A stretch of 27,703 nucleotides of DNA from a bacterium (GTDB lineage: Bacteria > Spirochaetota > Spirochaetia > JABEVK01): NCBI GenBank assembly GCA_021782055.1, contig JAJXVP010000019.1:1-27703 (forward strand), read 5' to 3'. The position numbers and the translations under genes were made by a program. Shown here one piece after another: positions 1 to 6,374 of the stretch. Positions within the stretch are counted from its first letter, which is position 1. Each line of letters opens with the position of its first letter. The notes below the pieces were generated by a model. The model was not told where the DNA came from and searched no databases. It worked only from the letters and a program-made list of their open reading frames with translations.

Positions 1-59
1 GTTTTGTCTTTCTGTTATGGACAAAACCTTCGGGCTATGCTAGATTCACTGACTGAATC
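1..59 (+). promoter_or_regulatory. Two hairpins and a possible promoter in the infC leader
   Basis: Two inverted repeats lie in tandem before infC. GTTTTGTC (1-8) pairs perfectly with GACAAAAC (20-27), and GATTCA (43-48) pairs with TGAATC (54-59). A sigma-70-like site overlaps them: TGGACA (18-23), 17 bases, TAGATT (41-46). In other bacteria the infC-rpmI-rplT operon is autoregulated by L20 through a structured leader, so a regulatory role is reasonable, but the known L20-binding folds are not recognisable here. The first hairpin may instead belong to the end of the preceding gene, which is cut off by the window edge. Confidence 0.3.
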
Positions 60-87
60 CGTACAAACGAAACTTGCGTGGAGGGAT

Positions 88-609
88 ATGTCGACAAAAG
101 AGAAGGATTTTCGGATCAATGACAAGATCCGGGTCAAGGAAGTGCGTCTTATTGGCGGAGAAGGTGAACAGAAGGTAGTTTCCATTGCCGAAGCCCTGCA
201 GATGGCGAGGGAAGCTAATCTTGACCTGGTCGAAGTAGCGCCGAATTCAGTTCCTCCTGTTTGTAAGATTATGGACTTCGGCAAGTTCAAGTTTGAACAG
301 GAAAAAAAACTTAGAGACGCCAAGAAAAACCAAAAGATCACCCAGCTAAAAGAAATTCGGATGCAACCTAAAATTGAACGCCATGACATGGAGTTTAAGG
401 TTAAGCACATCAAGGATTTTCTTGAAGAAGGGGATAAGATCAAGGTGACGGTGAGGTTTCGCGGAAGGGAAATGGCTCACCCGGAACTTGGTAAGGTCGT
501 TTTAGAAAAGGTCTTGGAAATGCTTGAGGGAGTTTACGTTGTGGAGAGTCCTACAAAAATGGAAGGACGCTTCATGTCGGTGACGATTGCCCCCAAGGCA
601 AAAAAATAG
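88..609 (+). CDS. infC: Translation initiation factor IF-3
   Basis: IF-3 binds the 30S subunit, checks the initiator tRNA and start codon, and blocks premature 50S joining. The 173-residue product has the normal family length. It begins with the N-terminal domain ([15 protein letters not shown], near residues 8-22), continues through a lysine-rich linker helix, and has the C-terminal 30S-binding domain with the [17 protein letters not shown] block. The frame is open from a TTG at 4, but I chose the ATG at 88 because GGAGGG sits at 80-85 and the protein then starts where IF-3 normally starts. This is an ordinary ATG, unlike the AUU start used by E. coli infC. It heads the classic infC-rpmI-rplT order, with rpmI starting 13 bases after its stop. 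Identification is firm. Confidence 0.97.
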   Translation: MSTKEKDFRINDKIRVKEVRLIGGEGEQKVVSIAEALQMAREANLDLVEVAPNSVPPVCKIMDFGKFKFEQEKKLRDAKKNQKITQLKEIRMQPKIERHDMEFKVKHIKDFLEEGDKIKVTVRFRGREMAHPELGKVVLEKVLEMLEGVYVVESPTKMEGRFMSVTIAPKAKK

Positions 610-622
610 GAAGGGGAAGCTG

Positions 623-820
623 ATGCCCAAGATGAAGACCCGGAAAAGCGCTTCAAAGCGTTACAGCTTGACAGCCGGCGGAAAGGTCAAGTTTAAGAAA
701 CTCGGTTTAAGGCATATTCTGACGAAGAAAAGCCGCAAACGAAAAAGAAATCTCGGACAACCCGGGATTCTGTGCGAGTCCGAAGCTCGCCGCGTTAGAA
801 CACTGTTGCCTTACGGTTAA
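623..820 (+). CDS. rpmI: 50S ribosomal protein L35 (bL35)
   Basis: This is a 65-residue, strongly basic ribosomal protein of the large subunit. The start [13 protein letters not shown] and the [16 protein letters not shown] segment are characteristic of bL35, and the length matches the family (64-66). I chose the ATG at 623 over an upstream in-frame start near 587 because it gives the canonical N-terminus and is preceded by the purine-rich GGAAGGGGAAG (609-619). It lies between infC and rplT, 12 bases before the latter, so the three are almost certainly cotranscribed and may share L20 autoregulation as in other bacteria. Confidence 0.97.
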   Translation: MPKMKTRKSASKRYSLTAGGKVKFKKLGLRHILTKKSRKRKRNLGQPGILCESEARRVRTLLPYG

Positions 821-832
821 GGAGAATTTGAG

Positions 833-1192
833 ATGCCTCGAGCAGTAGATGGAACCAGGCGGAGTGACCGCCGTAGAAAATATACAGAGATTACTAAGGG
901 TTTTCGTGGACGAGCTAAGTCCAATTTTCGAACAGCCAAAGATGCGGCTGCAAAAGCCCTTCAATACGCTACTCGCGACCGCAAGGCTAAAAAGCGTGAT
1001 TTTCGTCGTTTATGGGTGACCAGAATCTCGGCGGCAGTCCGTGCCGAAGGTTTGACCTACTCACGCTTTATTCAAGGCTTGAACAAGGCTCAGATTGCCT
1101 TAAATCGCCTGGCTTTGTCCAATTTGGCAATCGAAGATCCTCAGGCCTTTGGGTCAATTGTTACGAAAGTTAAAGCCGCTTTGGCCAGCTAG
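833..1192 (+). CDS. rplT: 50S ribosomal protein L20 (bL20)
   Basis: L20 is an early-assembly 23S rRNA-binding protein and, in several bacteria, the repressor of its own operon. The 119-residue product has the family length. It has the extended basic N-terminus (RRSDRRRKYTEITKGFRGRAK) that threads into rRNA, then the globular domain with YATRDRKAKKRDFRRLWVTRI and the SRFIQGLNKAQIALNRL helix. The ATG at 833 follows AAGGAG (819-824). The next gene starts 11 bases after its stop without an intervening terminator, so transcription probably runs on into the division genes. Confidence 0.97.
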   Translation: MPRAVDGTRRSDRRRKYTEITKGFRGRAKSNFRTAKDAAAKALQYATRDRKAKKRDFRRLWVTRISAAVRAEGLTYSRFIQGLNKAQIALNRLALSNLAIEDPQAFGSIVTKVKAALAS

Positions 1193-1203
1193 GGGTTTTT
1201 GTT

Positions 1204-1674
1204 ATGATTCACATCGACCAGGTGCGAACCTTAGAAATTAAAGTCAAACAGGCCGTGCAGTTAGTGGTGCACCTCCGCCGTGAAAATGATCATTTACGGT
1301 CGCGTTTGGCGGACACTGAGGTTCGTATCCAGGAGATGGAAGAGCTCCTTGCAGCTTTAAAATCTGCACAAACGCAAATGGAAATTGGCATCCAAAGCGC
1401 TTTAAATGATTTGGGACAGATTGATACAAGTTCCCCCGTCGTAGAAAATGAGGGGGACTTGACTCAAAACCCTGTCATGGATGTTTCAACTGAAACTACC
1501 CAGGCGGTTTTTGAACCCATTGAGGATGCCTTTGAACCTGAAGCCTTTGAGTTGCCCTCCCATGAGGTCGCTTTACCTGAGACTCAAGAACCTTCCGAAG
1601 TTCAAATTTCCGACGAAGTCGTAGCAGCGCCCCAAGAACGCGAGATTGAACAGCCCGGTCTTGGCATATTCTGA
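1204..1674 (+). CDS. Coiled-coil protein, ZapB-like
   Basis: The 156-residue product has two parts. Residues 1 to about 75 are a heptad-rich coiled coil (LEIKVKQAVQLVVHLRREN, then further Leu/Glu/Arg heptads). Residues 80-156 are acidic, rich in Glu and Pro and probably disordered, ending in PGLGIF. The coiled coil directly before zapA resembles small Z-ring-associated proteins such as ZapB, but similarity is at the level of composition and position, so the function is inferred. The ATG at 1204 follows AGGGG (1191-1195), and the TGA is 5 bases before zapA. The conserved hydrophobic C-terminal tip after a disordered tail could be a docking peptide. Confidence 0.7.
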   Translation: MIHIDQVRTLEIKVKQAVQLVVHLRRENDHLRSRLADTEVRIQEMEELLAALKSAQTQMEIGIQSALNDLGQIDTSSPVVENEGDLTQNPVMDVSTETTQAVFEPIEDAFEPEAFELPSHEVALPETQEPSEVQISDEVVAAPQEREIEQPGLGIF

Positions 1675-1679
1675 GAGTA

Positions 1680-1973
1680 ATGGCGTCACAATTGCTTTCC
1701 GTACAGCTTTTGGGTGTATCTTTTACCTTAAAAAGCGATGAAAACCTTGACTATCTGAAAGAAGTTGTCGCCTATTATCAAAAGAAGATTGAGGAGACTA
1801 ACAGGTCCTTAGCGAATGGAGATGCCTTAAAAACAGCTCTACTTGCGGGTATTCTTTTGGCGGACGAACTTTTGAAAGAGCGTGAAAAGGTTTCTTTGTC
1901 GCGCCCCGAAGCTGAAGAAGCAGAGCGGATAACCCGTTCCCTGATCGAAAGGATTGATTCAATCCTCGCGTAA
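1680..1973 (+). CDS. zapA: Cell division protein ZapA
   Basis: ZapA is a small cytoplasmic protein that binds and bundles FtsZ filaments at mid-cell. The 97-residue product has the family layout: an N-terminal beta region (LLSVQLLGVSFTLKSDENLD), the YLKEVVAYYQKKIEE helix, then the conserved ALKTALLAGILLADELLKERE segment leading into a C-terminal coiled coil. Its ATG lies 5 bases after the stop of the coiled-coil gene, with GAGAG as a weak ribosome site, so translational coupling is likely. Its neighbours suggest that a ZapB-like/ZapA pair is coexpressed with ribosomal proteins. Confidence 0.9.
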   Translation: MASQLLSVQLLGVSFTLKSDENLDYLKEVVAYYQKKIEETNRSLANGDALKTALLAGILLADELLKEREKVSLSRPEAEEAERITRSLIERIDSILA

Positions 1974-1978
1974 ACGCT

Positions 1979-2830
1979 ATGGCGATTGTAACCAGTCAGC
2001 AAATACAAACCTACTTTGACTTATACCGCTCCATTGAAGTGACTCTGACGAAAGAGGTTTCAGGCCTCCTGGGGTTTCTCCAAGAGCAAATTTTCCTCAA
2101 ATTTGGTGGCACCACGTGGCCTTGCATTCTGTACTCCACCTCGCTCGAAGGGGCAAAGGTGATTCTCAACCTAAAGGCGGACCAACTGGAGCGTCTAAGA
2201 ACCTCGAGTAATCTGGGGTCGTTACGGTATTGTTTTCGCCAACCAGATAAAGGGGAACCGCTTACCTTTTTTGTAGGTATTCGGGTGAAGGGCTACAATC
2301 GATACAATAGTGGACCGCATAAAGATCTATACTTCATGACGTTAGAGTTTTCACAGCGTCCACCGGATGACCTGATCGAAATCGTTGGTCATTTTCTTGA
2401 GGCCAACGTGAACTCGGCCAAGAGACGGGATGAGCGTATTCCTGTCAACGAAAAGATTATTCAGAAAATTGGCTTTCTTTCTTGTGCCGCGATTATTAGC
2501 GTTGAACAAGTCGATCGAAAATGTTTGTTGCGGGATTTGTCGTTTGGGGGTGCCAAACTGATTCTCCCCGGAATTGCTAAGTTTTTGAATAATCGACAAG
2601 CAGTTTTAAAACTGCTCAATGGGGAAGATGGTAAGTTGCTTGAGCTTGAGGGTTCTTTTGTTCGTGTTGACCCAGTAGAGGGCCGTAAGGATTTAACGCT
2701 AGCGGCGCTTCAGTTTACCCCCGAGGCAGTTCCTCAAACCTATAAAATGAAAATTAACGATTTTCTTCGGATGCAAGCCAAATTTATGGCCTTAAAAGCC
2801 TCTTCCGAAGGAACGAAGGAGTCACCGTGA
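1979..2830 (+). CDS. plzA: PilZ-domain c-di-GMP receptor, PlzA-like
   Basis: This 283-residue cytoplasmic protein carries an N-terminal PilZN/YcgR-like region (about 10-135) and a C-terminal PilZ domain (about 145-265). The two c-di-GMP-binding signatures are intact: RxxxR at R149-R153 in KRRDER, and DxSxxG at D186-G191 in RDLSFGGA. This layout and length match PlzA of spirochaetes, which couples c-di-GMP to motility and metabolism; the function here is inferred from that family. The ATG is 5 bases after zapA, and the stop overlaps the next start in GTGA. Placement in a ribosomal and division operon is unusual for a second-messenger receptor. Intact motifs suggest that it binds ligand. Confidence 0.85.
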   Translation: MAIVTSQQIQTYFDLYRSIEVTLTKEVSGLLGFLQEQIFLKFGGTTWPCILYSTSLEGAKVILNLKADQLERLRTSSNLGSLRYCFRQPDKGEPLTFFVGIRVKGYNRYNSGPHKDLYFMTLEFSQRPPDDLIEIVGHFLEANVNSAKRRDERIPVNEKIIQKIGFLSCAAIISVEQVDRKCLLRDLSFGGAKLILPGIAKFLNNRQAVLKLLNGEDGKLLELEGSFVRVDPVEGRKDLTLAALQFTPEAVPQTYKMKINDFLRMQAKFMALKASSEGTKESP

Positions 2831-3945
2831 GTGTAGCTCGCGACTATAAGCTGTATTATGTTCAAGTACCTCAAGAATTCGCGCGTACGCTCGGCTCGTT
2901 TCAGTTGAATCCTGCCATACCACTTCCTATCGAAGGCCGAAATGCTGGTGTGCCTGATTTGGCCGAACTTTCTTGGGAACAAATTATCGCCGCTATGCTG
3001 AAAATTATGGCCTGGGAGCGTTCCCATCCGGATTTCGGCTACTATAGGGAGTTTATTCTTGCGGTACGGCCAGAAATTTTTCAGGAGCTGTCGAGTACTG
3101 GAATTGTTAAAGCACAAGCGAAAGACTTTCGGCTGGCCGAAGAGGTGTTTTTGGCCTTAGAAGGCTTAGACCCGACCAATCCCCGCACCCAGTTGAACTT
3201 AGCACTGTTATATGATGAACAAGCAGAGGCTCTGTCGCAACGCCAATTAGGTGAGGACGCGGAGGAATGCCTCCTGCAAGCGCAAAAACGTTTTTCTGAA
3301 GCGATGATGGCTACTCCGCCGCTCCCTGATGCTTTTTTCTATGCTGGGTTTTTCCATTTAAAGCAGAAGAACCTTGAACGGGCTCGCGGGTTGTTCGACG
3401 CCTTCTTTGACTTGAGCCGCGATGAGTCCAAAGTCAAAGCGGCAAAAAAGGCCCTGGCAGAGTTTGACCGGAGGGATGGTTTTGATCGGCTCTTTAAAGA
3501 AGCGTACGATTTTATTCTTCTGGGGCAAGAAGAAAAAGGAATCGAACGCATCCAAGAGTTTCTTGCGCAAGATCAGGGCGTGTGGAATGCTTGGTTTTTG
3601 TTGGGCTGGGCCAGACGACGTTTAGGACAATGGCAGGACGCCCTTACCGCGTTTGCAGAGGCACTATCGAGGGGTGGGGATGAGGTCGACCTTTTAAATG
3701 AAATGGCCATTTGTCAAATGGAGCTGGGTCAGCTCAAAGAATCTCGCCGACTTCTTGAAAAGGCCCTTCGTCGCGATAGCGAAAACACCAAAATCCTCTG
3801 CAATTTAGGCGTTTTGGCATTTCGTGCAGGGGATCACGAGCAAGCTCGGGGCTTTTTTGACACTGTCCTTGAATTTGACCCAGAAGACCCTGTGGCCGAA
3901 CGCTGGTTGAAAGATCTTCAAACCGCTGAAACCGGAGACGAATAA
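2827..3945 (+). CDS. Tetratricopeptide repeat protein
   Basis: The 372-residue soluble protein has no signal peptide. At least four or five TPR-type helical hairpins can be read, clearest in residues 245-365 (WFLLGWARRRLGQWQDALTAF, then EMAICQMELGQLKESRRLLEKAL, then NLGVLAFRAGDHEQARGFF). A further set lies around 95-200. Residues 1-90 do not resemble TPR and may form a separate domain. TPRs are scaffolds for protein-protein contacts, so the partner is unknown. It starts with GTG inside the GTGA overlap with plzA, which suggests tight coupling to the c-di-GMP receptor, and it ends one base before the methyltransferase gene. Confidence 0.8.
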   Translation: MSVARDYKLYYVQVPQEFARTLGSFQLNPAIPLPIEGRNAGVPDLAELSWEQIIAAMLKIMAWERSHPDFGYYREFILAVRPEIFQELSSTGIVKAQAKDFRLAEEVFLALEGLDPTNPRTQLNLALLYDEQAEALSQRQLGEDAEECLLQAQKRFSEAMMATPPLPDAFFYAGFFHLKQKNLERARGLFDAFFDLSRDESKVKAAKKALAEFDRRDGFDRLFKEAYDFILLGQEEKGIERIQEFLAQDQGVWNAWFLLGWARRRLGQWQDALTAFAEALSRGGDEVDLLNEMAICQMELGQLKESRRLLEKALRRDSENTKILCNLGVLAFRAGDHEQARGFFDTVLEFDPEDPVAERWLKDLQTAETGDE

Positions 3946-3946
3946 C

Positions 3947-4912
3947 ATGCTGCCGATGTCCCGGCTTGACGAGTTTGTGGACCGTCTAAAGTTTTTACAG
4001 CAACAACGGCGACGATGGTCTCAGGCCAATCAAATTTCTTGTTACCGTCTCTTTGAAGAAGATGTTTTTCCTGTGATCATAGACGTCTACGAAAAAGATA
4101 TGGTTTGCTATGTCTTAGAAGAGCCGGAACAAGAACAAGACCTCGTTCAGGTGGTTCAAACCCTGCAAGAGGCTCTAGGGTGGTCAAGCGATCGGATTCA
4201 CCTCAAGAGGCGGCATCGGCAAAAAGAAGGGGCGCGCTACGAGCGTCTTGGCCAAACAGATCAGCTGGTTACGGTACGGGAAGGCGGATTGAAATTTTTA
4301 GTCAACCTTTACGACTACTTGGATACGGGTTTATTTTTGGACCATCGATGGACACGGTCGTATGTTCGTGGGCTATCCGCGGGTCGTCGCGTCTTGAATC
4401 TCTTTGCGTATACGGGGAGTTTCACGGCTTACGCGGCCCAAGGCGGAGCCTTTGAGACAGCGACCGTGGACCTGAACGTCAACTATGGTGAGTGGGCCAA
4501 AAAAAATCTTACGCTCAACGGTCTTGACGGGCCAAATCATCGCTTTTTCCGTCGGGATGTCTTTGAGTTCTTAAAATCTGAAACACGAAAGCAATGGGAT
4601 TTGATTATTCTTGACCCCCCTACCTTTTCACAGTCAAAAAAGATGGAAGGGACGTTAGATGTGCAAAGAGATTACCCGGCGCTCATCCAGGGGTGTTTAA
4701 AAATTTTGTCGCCGGATGGAATTCTTTTTTTTAGCAACAATTATCAGAAGTTTAAGTTTGATGAACGGTTGTTTCCGAAGGTGCGCTGTCAAGAAATTAC
4801 GTCTTTGACAGTTCCTCGAGATTTTCATAAAGGCATCCACCGGTGTTGGTTGTTGACCCGGGAAACGGCTCCCAAAATAACGTTGTCTTTGTTGGATAAG
4901 GGGGCCGGATGA
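3947..4912 (+). CDS. 23S rRNA methyltransferase, RlmK-like
   Basis: The 321-residue SAM-dependent methyltransferase matches the C-terminal RlmK half of E. coli RlmKL, which makes m7G2069 in 23S rRNA. Shared landmarks are CYRLFEEDVF near residue 32, NLYDYLDTGLFLDHR (120-134), the SAM-binding loop NLFAYTGSFT (151-160), the catalytic-type motif DPPTFSQSKKMEG (223-235), DVQRDYP, and FSNN. The RlmL (m2G2445) half with its THUMP domain is absent, so this is a stand-alone RlmK. The first part is the PUA-like/EEHEE domain. ATG 3947 is one base after the TPR stop, and an in-frame ATG at 3956 is an alternative. The stop overlaps mcsA in ATGA. RlmI-type enzymes are related but fit less well. Confidence 0.85.
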   Translation: MLPMSRLDEFVDRLKFLQQQRRRWSQANQISCYRLFEEDVFPVIIDVYEKDMVCYVLEEPEQEQDLVQVVQTLQEALGWSSDRIHLKRRHRQKEGARYERLGQTDQLVTVREGGLKFLVNLYDYLDTGLFLDHRWTRSYVRGLSAGRRVLNLFAYTGSFTAYAAQGGAFETATVDLNVNYGEWAKKNLTLNGLDGPNHRFFRRDVFEFLKSETRKQWDLIILDPPTFSQSKKMEGTLDVQRDYPALIQGCLKILSPDGILFFSNNYQKFKFDERLFPKVRCQEITSLTVPRDFHKGIHRCWLLTRETAPKITLSLLDKGAG

Positions 4913-5343
4913 CAGGGGCGTGCCGTCGGTGCGGAAAATTCGAAGTATTAACCAAGCTGGAGGTCATTCGTGACGGCGAAAAGCAAGAATGGGATGTCTG
5001 CCGCTCTTGTTTAACAATCCTTTTAGGGGAGACTCCTCCCGAAGAAAAAAAAGTCTGCCCTCAGTGTGGGCTGTCCTGGGACGAAGTCCAACATACCCGT
5101 CGTTTAGGCTGTCCTGACTGTTACGTTACCTTTTCCTCTTGGTTAGAGGAACGTTCCCGTCGGCGTGGCTGGCCTGCTTTTCAGGCGGAAAGACCGGTAT
5201 GGACTGTGAATACCTCGCCGCTAGCCCGTCAAGAGCGCTTGGCTCAGTTGCAAACCGAGTTGAGGTCTGCGGTTGAAGGGGAACTATTTGAGAAAGCCGC
5301 TCAACTCCGCGATGAGATTCGAGCCCTTCAGGAGTTGGCGTGA
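4909..5343 (+). CDS. mcsA: McsA, zinc-binding activator of McsB
   Basis: McsA is the zinc-finger partner and activator of the McsB protein-arginine kinase in the Clp stress system. The 144-residue product has four CxxC pairs (C5/C8, C31/C34, C50/C53, C68/C71), which form two zinc sites. A C-terminal UVR motif (about 108-143, with LFEKAAQLRDEIRAL) can contact ClpC or McsB. Length and order match Firmicute McsA, though it is somewhat shorter. It overlaps the methyltransferase by ATGA and mcsB by GTGA. All zinc ligands are present, so the protein is presumably functional. Confidence 0.9.
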   Translation: MTGACRRCGKFEVLTKLEVIRDGEKQEWDVCRSCLTILLGETPPEEKKVCPQCGLSWDEVQHTRRLGCPDCYVTFSSWLEERSRRRGWPAFQAERPVWTVNTSPLARQERLAQLQTELRSAVEGELFEKAAQLRDEIRALQELA

Positions 5344-6374
5344 CCCCAAGCCTTGACCCGGAACAAAGTTGGTATTCCTCACCTGGCAAGCCCCATCCGT
5401 GCGTTCTTGCCCTTCGCTGGACGGCTTTTCGCAACGTCGAAGGGTGGCCCTTTTCGGCAAGGTGTCGTCCTGAACAAAAGCAAGTGTTAAAACAGCGGTT
5501 GAGCGAGGTTGTTCAAACCGACAAAACTCTCAGTTCCCCCTTTATTTGGAAAGAGGCTCCTCCCTTAACCAAAGCCTTGGCCCAAGAGCGACTTTTGGTA
5601 CCCGAGGGACTAGTTCAGGATAGGGAGGCTTTGTCGTGGTGGTCGCCCCGTGATGTTTGGGGTCTTCATTGGGGTGGTGAAGACCATCTTAGGTTTCGTC
5701 AGCTTAGCCTTGGGTTTCAGCCGCAAGAAATTGAAAGTTTTTTGTCGAGCCTTGAAAGCTGGGGGCAACGCTTGGGTTTTGCTTGGCGTCCCGGGTGGGG
5801 GTGGGTTACGGCGGATCCCTCCCATGCTGGCAGTGCTCTTCAGGTATCAGCACTCTTGCATCTTCCCGCCTCTGAAGCTTCGGGCTTGTGGGAAGCCATG
5901 ATGAAAACCGTAGAGCGTCAGGGGTTTTCGCTTCTTCCCGTCTGGGCCGGAAGCCGAGGAGAATCGGATTTTTTCTGGCTACAAAGCGCCTTTTCTCATG
6001 GGCGAACTGAGCAAGAGTTGCATTCGGTGTTGGTGTCGCTAATAGAAAAGATTACCAAGGGCGAAATTGAGGCTCGTCAACGAGAAGCTAAACTCAAGAG
6101 GCTTGATTTAGAGGATCGTGTGGGAAGAGCCTGGGGCTTGCTCGCCCATGCTCGAAGGTTGTCTTGGGAAGAGACCTTGCCTGCGTTATCGGCTTTGCGA
6201 AGAGCTCCAGAATTGATTATAATAAAAGAGAGCGTTAGTGATCGTCTTGATTCCTTATTTTTTCGCTTGCAGGGGGCTCATTTACGAGCCCTTTTAGCCA
6301 GCCAAGATGGTGAGGATGTTTTACGATCCGACGTGCTTAGGAATATTCTGCTGGGGGGCAAGAAGAATGTTTAA
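5340..6374 (+). CDS. mcsB: McsB-like guanido-kinase homologue, degenerate
   Basis: Authentic McsB phosphorylates arginines on proteins destined for ClpCP. The 344-residue product aligns along its length with McsB: GGEDHLRFR (112-120) matches the NEEDHIRI block and keeps the acidic E114, LALRWTAFRN (23-32) matches the LSSRIRLARN block, and LEDRVGRAWGLL is well kept. Several conserved positions differ: the second arginine of SRIR is T28, the conserved cysteine of SCPTN is D159, the arginine of GLRAS is Q168, and the GEGSE block near 203-208 has no clear glutamate. The C-terminal RDxxRA phosphoarginine pocket reads SDVLRN. The family is clear, but kinase activity is doubtful. It starts with GTG in GTGA and overlaps clpC by 8 bases. 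Confidence 0.85.
   Translation: MTPSLDPEQSWYSSPGKPHPCVLALRWTAFRNVEGWPFSARCRPEQKQVLKQRLSEVVQTDKTLSSPFIWKEAPPLTKALAQERLLVPEGLVQDREALSWWSPRDVWGLHWGGEDHLRFRQLSLGFQPQEIESFLSSLESWGQRLGFAWRPGWGWVTADPSHAGSALQVSALLHLPASEASGLWEAMMKTVERQGFSLLPVWAGSRGESDFFWLQSAFSHGRTEQELHSVLVSLIEKITKGEIEARQREAKLKRLDLEDRVGRAWGLLAHARRLSWEETLPALSALRRAPELIIIKESVSDRLDSLFFRLQGAHLRALLASQDGEDVLRSDVLRNILLGGKKNV

Noticed and set aside
4..87. N-terminal extension of IF-3 from a TTG at position 4
   Set aside because: The extension (LRAMLDSLTESVQT) is not IF-3-like, and a strong GGAGGG precedes the ATG at 88.
15..443. Long open frame on the - strand opposite infC
   Set aside because: It is low in known motifs, rich in Ser/Arg as a mirror of Lys/Glu codons, and lies fully antisense to a certain gene.
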